DNA of 64,000 bases from Pseudonocardia cypriaca (GTDB lineage Bacteria; Actinomycetota; Actinomycetes; Mycobacteriales; Pseudonocardiaceae): assembly GCF_006717045.1 (NCBI RefSeq), contig NZ_VFPH01000002.1:1054001-1118000 (forward strand), in the 5' to 3' direction. The first letter of the stretch is position 1. Each line of letters begins with the position of its first letter. Under the pieces are notes generated by a model that was given only the letters and a program-made list of their open reading frames with translations, was not told where the DNA came from and did not search any database. This document shows positions 49,076-59,390 of this stretch, in pieces. The position numbers and the translations under genes are program-made.

Positions 49076-50548
49076 GTGGTTCCCCATCTCTCCCCGGCCG
49101 CCGCCGACGCGCTGCGCACCGCGCTGCTGCGCTCCCGCTACACCACCGACGGCGTGCGCGAGCTGCTCGGCCCGTCCGCGCACGCCGCGCTCGGGCGCGG
49201 CGAGCTCGAGCCCGCCTTCCGCGCCAGCCGCGACGGCGGTGAGCTCGGTGTACTGGTGCGCCTGCTGCTGCTCGGTTCGACGGAGCCGGACGCCGCCGTC
49301 GCGGCCGCGCTCGCACCGCTGGCGCCCGCCGACGCGGCCGCCGCGGGCCTGCTCGCGCCGTCGGGGCAGGGCTGGACGGCCGCGCTCGACCTGCGGCCGT
49401 ACGGGGACGAGGACGGCGACTGGTGGGTGCTGTCCGACCTCGACGCCCGCCGCCAGGAACGCGACCACGTCACCGGGGTGGGTGCCGCGTCGCTCACGCT
49501 CGCCGCGGCCACGGTCCGGCGACCGGTCGGGTCGCTGCTCGACCTGGGTACCGGCTGCGGCGTGCAGGCCCTGCACGCGGGGCGGCACGCGGCGGCGGTG
49601 TCGGCCACGGACGTCGCGCCGCGGGCCCTCGCCATGGCGAGGGCGACGTTCGCGCTGAACGACCTCGACGTCGAGCTCCTCGACGGGCCATGGCTGGAGC
49701 CGGTGCGGGGGCGCCGGTTCGACCAGATCGTGTCCAACCCGCCGTTCGTGCCGGGACCGGCGCGCGTCGACTACGTCTACCGCGACTCCGGCCAGGACGG
49801 CGACGCCGCCCTCGCGGCGTTGCTGCGGGCCCTGCCCGACTACCTGGAACCGGGTGGCGTCGCGCAGCTGCTCGGCTCGTGGCTGCACGTGCGGGGCGAG
49901 GACTGGCCCGACCGCGTGCGGTCCTGGCTCCCGGCGGGCGTCGACGCGTGGATCGTGCAGCGGGAGGTCTCGGACCCCGCTCTGCACGTCGGGACGTGGC
50001 AGCGCGACGCCGGCCTCGACCTCGCCTCGCCGGAGGCGCGCCGGCAGGCCGGCGCCTGGCTGGACTGGATGGAGCGCGAGCGCGTCGAGGCCGTCGGGTT
50101 CGGGTTCCTCACCGTCCGGCGGACCGACGGGGAGCCGACCGTCGTGTTCGAGGACCTGCTCGGGGACGTCGCCGACCCGCTGGGCCCGGAGACCGCCGGC
50201 TGGCTGGACCGCGTCGACTGGCTGCGCGCCCACGCCCGCGACGACGCCCTGCTCGCCGCGCCGCTGACCGTCGCGCCGTCGGTGGTGCTCGAGACCTACG
50301 CCGAGCCGGGTGCAGAGGGGTGGACCGAGGTCGGCGCGGCCGTCGCCCGGCTGGACGGGCCGCGCTGGCGCCACGAGGTCGACGGCCCGGCCGCCGCCCT
50401 GCTGGCCGGCTGCCAGGGGGCGCTCGCGCTCGGCGAGCTCGTGGACCTGCTGGCCTTCGCGCACGACCGGCCGGCCGACGAGCTGGTGGCCGCGACCCTG
50501 CCCGCCGTGCGGGAGTTCGTCCGGCACGGCGTGCTGGTGCCGGCGTGA
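49076..50548 (+). CDS. N5-glutamine-type methyltransferase family protein
   Basis: Protein of 490 residues in three parts: a helical N-terminal domain (1-130), a methyltransferase core with LLDLGTGCGVQALHAGRHAAAVSATDVAPRALAMARATFALND (motif I about 156-164) and the catalytic IVSNPPFV motif, and a C-terminal domain ending in a winged-helix-like segment (GELVDLLAFAHDRPADELVAATLPAVREFVRHGVLV). The NPPF motif implies methylation of a Gln, Asn or base amide/amine. A similar gene commonly precedes sigB/dtd in actinobacteria. GTG start with a GGGGAGG ribosome site. Confidence 0.82.
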   Translation: MVPHLSPAAADALRTALLRSRYTTDGVRELLGPSAHAALGRGELEPAFRASRDGGELGVLVRLLLLGSTEPDAAVAAALAPLAPADAAAAGLLAPSGQGWTAALDLRPYGDEDGDWWVLSDLDARRQERDHVTGVGAASLTLAAATVRRPVGSLLDLGTGCGVQALHAGRHAAAVSATDVAPRALAMARATFALNDLDVELLDGPWLEPVRGRRFDQIVSNPPFVPGPARVDYVYRDSGQDGDAALAALLRALPDYLEPGGVAQLLGSWLHVRGEDWPDRVRSWLPAGVDAWIVQREVSDPALHVGTWQRDAGLDLASPEARRQAGAWLDWMERERVEAVGFGFLTVRRTDGEPTVVFEDLLGDVADPLGPETAGWLDRVDWLRAHARDDALLAAPLTVAPSVVLETYAEPGAEGWTEVGAAVARLDGPRWRHEVDGPAAALLAGCQGALALGELVDLLAFAHDRPADELVAATLPAVREFVRHGVLVPA

Positions 50549-50558
50549 GGGCCGCCAC

Positions 50559-50984
50559 ATGAGAGCGGTGGCCGCCCGAGTGACGCACGCAGCGGTTCGC
50601 GTGGACGGCGAGGTGGTCGGCGAGATCGAGGGGCCCGGCCTGCTCGTGCTGCTCGGCGTGCACCGCGACGACACCGAGGCCGCCGTGCCCGTGATGGCCC
50701 GCAAGCTGCACGAGCTGCGGATCCTCCCCGGCGAGGTGTCCTGTGCGGAGGCGGGCGCCCCACTGCTGGTGGTGAGCCAATTCACCCTCTACGGGGAGAC
50801 CCGCAAGGGCAGGCGCCCGTCCTGGTCGGCAGCCGCCCCACCGGAGCAGGCGGAGCCCCTGGTCGAGGCGGTGGTGACGGCGCTGCGGGAGCGCGGTGCC
50901 CCCGTGGCCACGGGGGTGTTCGGCGCGATGATGGCGGTGGAGTCGGTGAACGACGGCCCGTTCACCGTGCTCGTCGAGGTGTAA
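50559..50984 (+). CDS. dtd: D-aminoacyl-tRNA deacylase
   Basis: Protein of 141 residues. MRAVAARVTHAAVRVDGEVVGEIEGPGLLVLLGV is the usual DTD start; VVSQFTLYGETRKGRRPSW contains the catalytic SQxTLY motif and VNDGPFT stands in for the NxGPxT cross-subunit motif. It hydrolyses D-aminoacyl-tRNAs and glycyl-tRNA-Ala as a dimer. Ten bases downstream of the methyltransferase gene and likely co-transcribed with it. Confidence 0.95.
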   Translation: MRAVAARVTHAAVRVDGEVVGEIEGPGLLVLLGVHRDDTEAAVPVMARKLHELRILPGEVSCAEAGAPLLVVSQFTLYGETRKGRRPSWSAAAPPEQAEPLVEAVVTALRERGAPVATGVFGAMMAVESVNDGPFTVLVEV

Positions 50985-51035
50985 GCCGTGCCGCTGAGGG
51001 CACGCTGAGAGTGCACGAGCGCACAGTGGCGACCC

Positions 51036-51062
51036 GGGAACGATACGAGCGAAGGGTGCGTT
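51036..51062 (+). promoter_or_regulatory. ECF sigma-type promoter upstream of sigB
   Basis: GGGAAC (51036-51041), 17 bases, then CGTT (51059-51062): an excellent match to the SigE/SigH/SigR-type GGGAAC...CGTT promoter. In mycobacteria sigB is transcribed from such a stress promoter. It sits 72 bases upstream of the sigB ATG. Confidence 0.75.
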
Positions 51063-51133
51063 GACCCCCATTGAGAGCCCCGGCGGCAGCTGAAGCCAAC
51101 GCCCCGCCCGGGTCGCGTAAGGGGAGGACCACC

Positions 51134-52198
<1,065 letters not shown>

Positions 52199-52217
52199 AC
52201 CACCCCGGACGACCTGA

Positions 52218-52261
52218 CCGGCGCCACCCGAATGGGCTCCCCGTGAGCCGGGTGGCGCCGG
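52218..52261 (+). terminator. sigB terminator hairpin
   Basis: CCGGCGCCACCCG (52218-52230) pairs exactly with CGGGTGGCGCCGG (52249-52261), an 18-base loop between, 20 bases after the sigB stop. No U tract follows. Confidence 0.75.
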
Positions 52262-52359
52262 CCAGCGCACTGTGTACCGGCTCCACGGCGACATCCCGGC
52301 CGGGGCACACCGGCGACGTTCGGACTTCACTCGAACGAGTCACCGCCTAGGCTCGGGCC

Positions 52360-52872
52360 ATGGGTGCACCCGCCGGACCCGTCTCGCCCGCCGTCATGCG
52401 GGAGGTCCTCGGCCACTTCGTGTCCGGGATCGTCGTGGTCACCGCGGCAACCCCCGCCGGCCCCATCGGCTTCACCTGCCAGTCCTTCGCCTCGCTGTCG
52501 CTGGACCCGCCGCTGGTCAGCTTCGCCGCCGCCCGCTCGTCCACCACCTGGCCGCGGATCCGCGAGGCCGACACCTTCTGCGTCAACGTGCTGGCCGCCG
52601 ACCACCAGGAGCTCTCCGTCGGCTTCGCCCGCTCAGCAGGCAACGGCGTCGACAAGTTCGACGGGGTGCCATGGCGCCCGAGCCCGTCCGGCGCGCCCGT
52701 CCTCGACGGCGTCAGCGCCTGGATCGACTGCACGCTCTGGAACGAGTACGACGGCGGCGACCACACGATCGCCGTCGGCCGCGTCCTGGACCTGGGCGCC
52801 ACCCCCGCCCGCCTCCCCCTGCTGTACTACCGCGGCCGCTACGGCGTCACAGCCGATCCCCCGCAGACCTGA
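52360..52872 (+). CDS. Flavin reductase domain protein
   Basis: Protein of 170 residues: MREVLGHFVSGIVVVTAATPAGPIGFTCQSFASLSLDPPLVSFAAARSSTTWPRIREADTFCVNVLAADHQELSVGFA is the FMN-binding split-barrel (HpaC/ActVB type) with the S-x-S-x-x-P-P-L motif. It would reduce FMN or FAD with NAD(P)H, often to feed a two-component monooxygenase; no such partner is adjacent. The stop codon lies inside the left arm of the following inverted repeat. Confidence 0.9.
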   Translation: MGAPAGPVSPAVMREVLGHFVSGIVVVTAATPAGPIGFTCQSFASLSLDPPLVSFAAARSSTTWPRIREADTFCVNVLAADHQELSVGFARSAGNGVDKFDGVPWRPSPSGAPVLDGVSAWIDCTLWNEYDGGDHTIAVGRVLDLGATPARLPLLYYRGRYGVTADPPQT

Positions 52873-52963
52873 CACCCAGACCGCGACTCGCGTACACCCA
52901 GCCCGCGACTCGCGGGTCTTCCCCGCGAGTCGCGGTGTGGGTGCGCGCGAGTCGCGGTGTCAG
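52869..52963. repeat. GCGAGTCGC inverted repeat (copy 2)
   Basis: About 95 bases between convergent genes. CTGACACC at 52869 pairs with GGTGTCAG ending 52963, and between them the GCGACTCGCG units pair with GCGAGTCGCG units to give a long imperfect hairpin. Both flanking stop codons fall inside its outer arms. The right half nearly matches 36951-36986. It may act as a bidirectional terminator. Confidence 0.7.
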
Positions 52964-55401
52964 CGGGGGTGGCGGACGGCGGCCGGGCCGTCGGCCGTGA
53001 GGGCCTCCGAGGCGCGGTGGGCCGCCTGGGAGACGTCCAGCTCGCGGACCGTCTGCTTGGTCGCGGGAACGGCGGGTGGGGCCGTGCTCAGCTCGCGCAC
53101 TCCGAGGCCGACGAGGAGCTGCGCGGCCACGGGGTCGGCGGCTGACTCGCCGCACACCGCCACGAGGACCCGCTCCCCCGCTGCCCGGCACACGGCGTCG
53201 ACGAGGCGGAGCACGCCGGGGTCGAGGGGGTCGGCGAGCGCCGCGAGCGCCGGGTTGCCCCGCTCGGCGGCGAGCGCGTACTGGGTGAGGTCGTTGGTGC
53301 CGATGCTGAAGAAGTCGACGTGGGGCACGAAGGCGGCGGCCTTGAGCGCCGTGGCGGGCACCTCCACCATGATCCCCACCTGCAGGCCGGGCGGTGTCCC
53401 CCTTCCCTCGGCGGCGATCGCGGCGTCGAGGGCCCGGCGGGCCGCGACCAGCTCGTCGAGCGCGGCGACCATCGGGAACATCAGGCTCACCGGCGTCTCG
53501 TGCGCCACGCGGACGGCGGCCAGCAGCTGGTCGGCGAGCAGGCCGGGGAACCCGTCGGCCAGTCGGATGCCGCGCAGCCCGAGGAACGGGTTGGCCTCGG
53601 CCGGGAGCGGCAGGTAGGGCAGCGGCTTGTCGCCGCCGACGTCGAGCGTGCGCAGCGTGATCCGGCGGCCCCCGAGCGCCGCGGCGACCTCGCGGTACGC
53701 CGCCTCCTGCTCGTCGACGTCCGGCGCCTCGGTGCGGCCGAGGAACAGGAACTCGGTGCGCAGGAGCCCCACCAGGTCGGCCCCGGACGCCGCGGCCTGC
53801 GCCGCGTCCGCCGGCGAGCCGACGTTGGCCCCGACGAGCACGGAGACGCCGTCGCGCGTCACGGCCGGTGCCGCCGCCTGCCCGCGGGCCTGCGACTCCC
53901 GCTCCGCCTGGGCGGCTGCTCGCTCCCGGAAGGCGGCCAGCACGTCGGGTGCGGGGTCGACGACCAGCTCGCCCGCGGCGCCGTCGACGACGATCGGCGT
54001 GCCGTCCGGTACGTCGAGCACGGCCGGCCCGGCCGCGACGAGCGCCGGCACGCCGCGGGCGCGCAGCAGGATCGCGCTGTGGGCGGTGGGGCTGCCCCCG
54101 GCCAGCACGACGCCCGCCACCCGTTCCGGGTCCAGCGCGGCGGCCTGCGCGGGGGTGAGGTCCCTGGCCACGAGGACGGCCGCGGGGCCACCGTCATCGA
54201 CCGGGACGAGGGCCGGGCCTCCGACGAGCGCCCGCAGCACCTGCACGGAGACGGCGCGCACGTCGGCGGCGCGCGCCGCGAGGTAGGGGTCGGGCACGGC
54301 CTCCCACGCGGCCGCGACGCGTTCCGCCGCGTCGGACCAGGCCCGCGGCGCGGACGCCCCGCCGTCGATCCCGGCGTGTGCGTCGGCGAGCAGTGCGGGG
54401 TCGTCGAGCAGCAGGAGGTGGGCGTCGAAGATCGCGGCCTCCTCCTTCCCGAGCTCACGCGCGGCGACGTCGCGAGCGGCCGTGATCTCCGCGGCGACCG
54501 CGGGCAGTGCCGCGTCGAGCCGCTCGCGTTCGACGGCCGGGTCGGCGGCGGGCTCATCGGGCACGACCGGGGCGGGCGGCTCGGCCGCGCGTTTCGGCCC
54601 GATGCCGATCCCGGGCGACGCGGGGAGCGGCCCGCCGCCGGTCGAGGACGACGGGGCGGGCGGTGCCGGGGCCGAGGACTCGTCGAAGTGCCGGGAGGCC
54701 AGCGCGAGCACGGCGTCCACGGCGGCGCCCGCGCCCGGCCCGCTCGCGCTGATCTCGACCCGGTGCCCGGAGAGCGCGCCCAGTGCGGTCAGCCCGGCCA
54801 GGCTCGCGGCGGGGATCCAGTCAGAGCCCGTGGTCGCGTTGCGGACGCGGACCTCCGCCCCGTCCAGGCCCCGGACGAGGGCGGCGAGCCGGGCGGCGGG
54901 GCGCGCGTGCAGCCCGTGGGCGTTGGCGACGGTGAACTCGGAGGTGGGCCCGGCTTCCGCGACCTCGGCGGGACGTGCCTCCGGGGGCCCGCCCAGCTGC
55001 GCCTGCTTACCGCCGAGCGCGGCCGAGGCCTCGGCGGCGATCTCGTCCCGGTCGGCCCCGCCCGCCGCCGTCACCGCCGCGACGACGAGCCCCTCCACCA
55101 GCGGCGCCGGGCACAGCAGGACGCGGTCGCGCGCGTCGGGGTCGTCGAGCAGGTCGAGGGCCAGCTCCGCGGAGAGCACGGCGCTGCCGAGGTCCATCAG
55201 CACGACGACGCCGCAGCCGGAGTCGGCCGCCCCGATCGCGGTGGCGATGGCGACGGCGTCGGTGCCGAACGTGGTCTCGTCGAGCCCAGCGGCCACCTCG
55301 ATCGCGAGCTCCCCCGGCGCCATCTCCCTGGCCAACGCCACGGCTGCTTCGCCGAGGGCGCGGCTGTGGGACACGACGACGAGCCCCACGAGGGAACTCA
55401 C
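52960..55401 (-). CDS. dhaM: EIIA(Dha)-HPr-EI fusion phosphotransferase
   Basis: Protein of 813 residues with three phosphotransfer modules. The DhaM-type EIIA (1-130) has active His12 in VVVSHSRALGEA. HPr (about 155-240) has His165 in NAHGLHARPAA. Enzyme I (about 260-810) has His441 in GGSPTAHSAILLRARG plus a complete PEP-binding barrel: GLLRTEFLFLGR, DVGGDKPLPY, NPFLGLRGIRL, FSIGTNDLTQYALAAERGN and VAVCGESAADP. E. coli DhaM has only a truncated EI; this one should take phosphate from PEP itself and phosphorylate DhaL-ADP. GTG at 55401 overlaps dhaL (GTGA). Confidence 0.92.
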   Translation of the reverse strand: MSSLVGLVVVSHSRALGEAAVALAREMAPGELAIEVAAGLDETTFGTDAVAIATAIGAADSGCGVVVLMDLGSAVLSAELALDLLDDPDARDRVLLCPAPLVEGLVVAAVTAAGGADRDEIAAEASAALGGKQAQLGGPPEARPAEVAEAGPTSEFTVANAHGLHARPAARLAALVRGLDGAEVRVRNATTGSDWIPAASLAGLTALGALSGHRVEISASGPGAGAAVDAVLALASRHFDESSAPAPPAPSSSTGGGPLPASPGIGIGPKRAAEPPAPVVPDEPAADPAVERERLDAALPAVAAEITAARDVAARELGKEEAAIFDAHLLLLDDPALLADAHAGIDGGASAPRAWSDAAERVAAAWEAVPDPYLAARAADVRAVSVQVLRALVGGPALVPVDDGGPAAVLVARDLTPAQAAALDPERVAGVVLAGGSPTAHSAILLRARGVPALVAAGPAVLDVPDGTPIVVDGAAGELVVDPAPDVLAAFRERAAAQAERESQARGQAAAPAVTRDGVSVLVGANVGSPADAAQAAASGADLVGLLRTEFLFLGRTEAPDVDEQEAAYREVAAALGGRRITLRTLDVGGDKPLPYLPLPAEANPFLGLRGIRLADGFPGLLADQLLAAVRVAHETPVSLMFPMVAALDELVAARRALDAAIAAEGRGTPPGLQVGIMVEVPATALKAAAFVPHVDFFSIGTNDLTQYALAAERGNPALAALADPLDPGVLRLVDAVCRAAGERVLVAVCGESAADPVAAQLLVGLGVRELSTAPPAVPATKQTVRELDVSQAAHRASEALTADGPAAVRHPR

Positions 55402-56044
55402 GCCAGCGTGTCCGCTGCCGTCTGCAGCAGCAGGGCCGCCGACGTCGCCCCGGGGTCCTGGTGGCCCACGCTGCGCTCGCCCAGGTAGCTCGCGCGGCCC
55501 TTGCGGGCCTGCATCGGCGTGGTGGAGTCGCGACCCTGCGCGGCGGCGTCGGCGGCCGCCTGCAGCGCGCCCGCGGTGTCCTCCCCTCCGAACGCGGCGT
55601 CGAGGGCGTCGACGGCGGGGGCGAGCGCGTCGTACATCGTCTTGTCCCCCGCCTCGGCCTTGCCGCGGGCGACCACACCGTCGACGCCGGCCCGCAGGGC
55701 CGCGGCGAACAGCTTCTGGTCGACGGTGTCGGCGTCACCGATCGCCGTGGCCATCCGCAGGAAGAACGTGCCGTAGAGCGGGCCGCTCGCACCGCCGACC
55801 GTGCTGACCAGCGTCATCCCGGTCTGCTTCAGCAGGGCGCCCGGACCGCCCGTGGACCCTCCGTCGAGCTTCGCGACCACGGCCTTGAGGCCGCGGTTCA
55901 TGTTGGCGCCGTGGTCGGCGTCACCGATGGGCGAGTCGAGCCGGGTGAGCTCCTGCTCGTTCTCGGCGACCGCGGCCGCGAACGCGCGGATCCAGCGCTC
56001 GATCGCGGCGGCGTCGATCGCGGCGAACTGGTCGGGCGCGGCCA

Positions 56045-56045
<1 letters not shown>
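55398..56045 (-). CDS. dhaL: Dihydroxyacetone kinase ADP-binding subunit
   Basis: Helical-barrel protein of 215 residues. LTRLDSPIGDADHGANMNRGLKAV contains the Asp cluster (GDADHG) that holds two Mg ions and ADP; GGASGPLYGTFFLRMA and ARKGRASYLGERSVGHQDPGATSAALLL are the other signatures. The bound ADP is rephosphorylated by the DhaM fusion and passes the phosphate to dihydroxyacetone on DhaK. The ATG at 56045 overlaps the dhaK stop (TGATG). Confidence 0.95.
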
Positions 56046-57046
<1,001 letters not shown>

Positions 57047-57083
57047 GCCGGCCCTCCGCAGCGATGGGACGATCACGCGGACC

Positions 57084-57704
57084 CTACGACTCCTGCGTGT
57101 CCTGCGCCACGTCCCTTGGGATGGCCGGGGGTAGGGCTACGCCCGGCTGGGCCCGCACGGCTCGCTCCATCGCCGGACCGAGCGCGGCCGCGAGCGCGGA
57201 CGGCTCGTGCGGGCCCCGGACGAGCGCGGTGAACAGGAGCCCGTCCAGCGTGGCCGCGAGCTCCTCGGCGGACCGGGTCGGGTCGGTGGCACCCAGCGCC
57301 CGCAGCAGGTCGGCGACGAGCGCCCGGATGGTGTCGCCTGCCCGCGTCAACTCCTCCAGCAGCTGCGGATCGCGCGTCGCGGCGAGGCTCAGCTCGTAGC
57401 GGGCCACCGTGCGGTGCCGCTGCGTGGTGATCAACGAGACAGCGGCACCGACGAGCACGTCGACCAGCCCGCGACCGTCGCGCCCGACGGCGGCGACGAG
57501 CGGCCCCTCGGTGGTGAGGTCGAGCTCCACCAACCGCTGGACACAGCCCGCGACCAGCGCGGATCGGCTGCGGAAGTAGTACGACGTGCTGCCCTGTGGG
57601 ATGCCGGCGGCGGTGTCGACGGCGCGGTGGGTGAGCCCGCGCATGCCGTGCTCGGCGAGGATGTGGAGGGCACCGTCGAGTATCAGGGTTCTGCGGTCCG
57701 CCAT
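57084..57704 (-). CDS. TetR family regulator
   Basis: Protein of 206 residues. ADRRTLILDGALHILAEHGMRGLTHRAVDTAAGIPQGSTSYYFRSRSALVAGCVQRL (about 2-58) is the HTH, with the SYYF recognition variant common in actinobacteria. The C-terminal region is a helical ligand domain. It is divergent from an FAD monooxygenase, with an operator-like palindrome in the 64-base gap, so it most likely represses that gene and itself. It lies 38 bases upstream of dhaK on the same strand, so control of the dha genes is also possible. Confidence 0.88.
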   Translation of the reverse strand: MADRRTLILDGALHILAEHGMRGLTHRAVDTAAGIPQGSTSYYFRSRSALVAGCVQRLVELDLTTEGPLVAAVGRDGRGLVDVLVGAAVSLITTQRHRTVARYELSLAATRDPQLLEELTRAGDTIRALVADLLRALGATDPTRSAEELAATLDGLLFTALVRGPHEPSALAAALGPAMERAVRAQPGVALPPAIPRDVAQDTQES

Positions 57705-57744
57705 CTTCCCTCTACGTCTGTCGCGTCAGGTGAACTACGCTCGA

Positions 57745-57760
57745 CTCTACAGATGTAGAG
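57745..57760. promoter_or_regulatory. TetR operator palindrome
   Basis: CTCTACAGATGTAGAG is a 16-base palindrome with a central GA, eight bases before the monooxygenase ATG. A partial copy, CTCTACGTCTGT, lies next to the tetR start. Likely TetR binding sites covering both promoters. Confidence 0.6.
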
Positions 57761-57768
57761 GGGGAGTC

Positions 57769-58974
57769 ATGCACGTCGTGGTGATCGGGGCCGGGCTCGG
57801 CGGGCTGGCGGCGGCGGTGGCCGCCGACCGCGCCGGGCACACCGTCACCGTGCTGGAGCGGGCGCCGGCGCTGCGCGAGACGGGGGCCGGTATCGGGATC
57901 ATGCCCAACGGCGTACTGGCGCTCGACGCGCTCGGGCTGGGCGCGCCGGTCCGGGCGCAGGCCGGCCCGCTCGACGCCGGGGGCGGGATGCGCGACCGGC
58001 ACGGGAGACCGCTGCTCACCGCTGACCTGGCCGCCGTGCGGGAGCGCATCGGCGCGCCGGTCGTCGTCGTACGCCGCTCCTGGCTGCACGGCCTGCTCGT
58101 CGACGCGCTCGCGCCGGGCACGGCGCTCACCGACACCCCCGTCACGGCGCTGCGCGACGCCGGCGACCACGTCGAGCTCCGAACGGGCGGGGGCCCCGTG
58201 CACGCCGACGCCGTGGTCGTCGCCGACGGGGCCCGCAGCAGGCTGCGTGCCGGACTGCTGCCCGGGCATCCCGGTCTCGCGGGATCGGGCGAGTTCGCGG
58301 CACGGGCGATCGCCCCCGCCCCGCCGACCGGTGTGGCGTTGCCGGTCGGCGAGCTCGTCGACCACCGCACCGGCGACCGCTTCGGCTGCCTGCCGCTCGC
58401 CGACGGCGGCGTCTACTGGTACGCGACCTGGCACGACCCCGCCCCGGCCGATCCCACGCAGCGGCATCGGTGGCTGCGCGAACGCCGTGCCGGATGGCAC
58501 CCGGCCGCCGTCGCGCTCGTCGACGCGACGCCCGCCGACACCGTGCACGTCGTGGAGACCGCGCAGCTGGTCCACCCGCTGCCCACCCTCGCGATCGGCC
58601 GCGTCGCGCTGCTCGGCGACGCCGCCCACGCGATGACACCCGACCTCGGACAGGGCGCCTGCCAGGCGTTCGAGGACGCCGTCACGCTGGGCGCGTTGCT
58701 CGACGGCACCTCAGCGGCCGACGTGCCGGCCGCGTTGCGGGAGTACGACGCGCTGCGGGGGCCGCGCACGTCCGCCCTGCAACGCGAGTGCCGCCGCATG
58801 CACCGGCTGCTCGGACTCACCGGCTGGCGCGGAAGGCTGCGCGACGCACTGCTGGGCTGCGTGCCCCGGGCCCTCGCCGTGCGCTCGCTGGCGGCCCAGT
58901 ACCGGTTCACCCCACCGCGCGGTGGGAGCATGTCGGGATGGCGAGCACGGGAGAACGAGCAGTCCCGATCCTGA
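57769..58974 (+). CDS. FAD-dependent monooxygenase
   Basis: Protein of 401 residues of the PHBH/salicylate hydroxylase-like class A family. VVVIGAGLGGLAAAVAADRAGHTVTVLER is the GxGxxG FAD motif, VVVADGARSRLRAGLLPG is the DG motif and RVALLGDAAHAMTPDLGQGACQAFEDAVTLGALL is the second FAD motif (GD). It should hydroxylate an aromatic or similar substrate with NAD(P)H. Divergent from a TetR regulator that probably senses the substrate. GGGGGAG ribosome site. Its 3' end overlaps the VOC gene by 37 bases. Confidence 0.9.
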   Translation: MHVVVIGAGLGGLAAAVAADRAGHTVTVLERAPALRETGAGIGIMPNGVLALDALGLGAPVRAQAGPLDAGGGMRDRHGRPLLTADLAAVRERIGAPVVVVRRSWLHGLLVDALAPGTALTDTPVTALRDAGDHVELRTGGGPVHADAVVVADGARSRLRAGLLPGHPGLAGSGEFAARAIAPAPPTGVALPVGELVDHRTGDRFGCLPLADGGVYWYATWHDPAPADPTQRHRWLRERRAGWHPAAVALVDATPADTVHVVETAQLVHPLPTLAIGRVALLGDAAHAMTPDLGQGACQAFEDAVTLGALLDGTSAADVPAALREYDALRGPRTSALQRECRRMHRLLGLTGWRGRLRDALLGCVPRALAVRSLAAQYRFTPPRGGSMSGWRARENEQSRS

Positions 58975-59390
58975 CAGTGGGAGACCTCGACGAGGCGGTC
59001 GGGTTCTACGCCCTGCTCGGCTTCCGGGTCGAGTCGCGGTACGACGGCTACGTGATCATGGGGCGAACGCCGACGACCGAGCTGCACCTGTCCTGGTTCC
59101 CCGACCACGACCCGCACCTCACCGCCGGGAGCATCTACCTGCGGACCACCGACCCGCAGGCCCTCTACGACTCGCTGCGCGCCGAGCTCACCCGCCAGGG
59201 CGTGCTCTACCCGGCCCCGGCGTCCGGGCTCACGCCGGAGCTGACGGCCGAGCTCCGGGCCAGGGTCGCCTCGGGCGAACGGCTGGTGCGGCTCCACGAG
59301 ATCGAGGACAAGCCGTGGGGCATGCGCGAGTTCACCGTGATCGACACCGCCGGCAACGCCGTGCGCGTGGGTCAGGTGTCAGCCGGGTAG
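58938..59390 (+). CDS. VOC (glyoxalase/bleomycin-resistance) family protein
   Basis: Protein of 150 residues: VPILTVGDLDEAVGFYALLGFRVESRYDGYVIMGRTPTTELHLSWFPDHDP and MREFTVIDTAGNAVRVGQ form the paired beta-alpha-beta-beta-beta modules. GSIYLRTTDPQALYDSLRAEL lies between. It resembles the bleomycin-binding subgroup, but many members bind other ligands. The ATG at 58938 lies inside the monooxygenase gene, so translation is coupled; it ends 12 bases inside the convergent EEP gene. Confidence 0.85.
   Translation: MASTGERAVPILTVGDLDEAVGFYALLGFRVESRYDGYVIMGRTPTTELHLSWFPDHDPHLTAGSIYLRTTDPQALYDSLRAELTRQGVLYPAPASGLTPELTAELRARVASGERLVRLHEIEDKPWGMREFTVIDTAGNAVRVGQVSAG

Noticed and set aside
53320..55488. 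Plus-strand ORF of 722 residues opposite the DhaM fusion
   Set aside because: The opposite strand carries complete EIIA, HPr and EI motifs; this frame has none.
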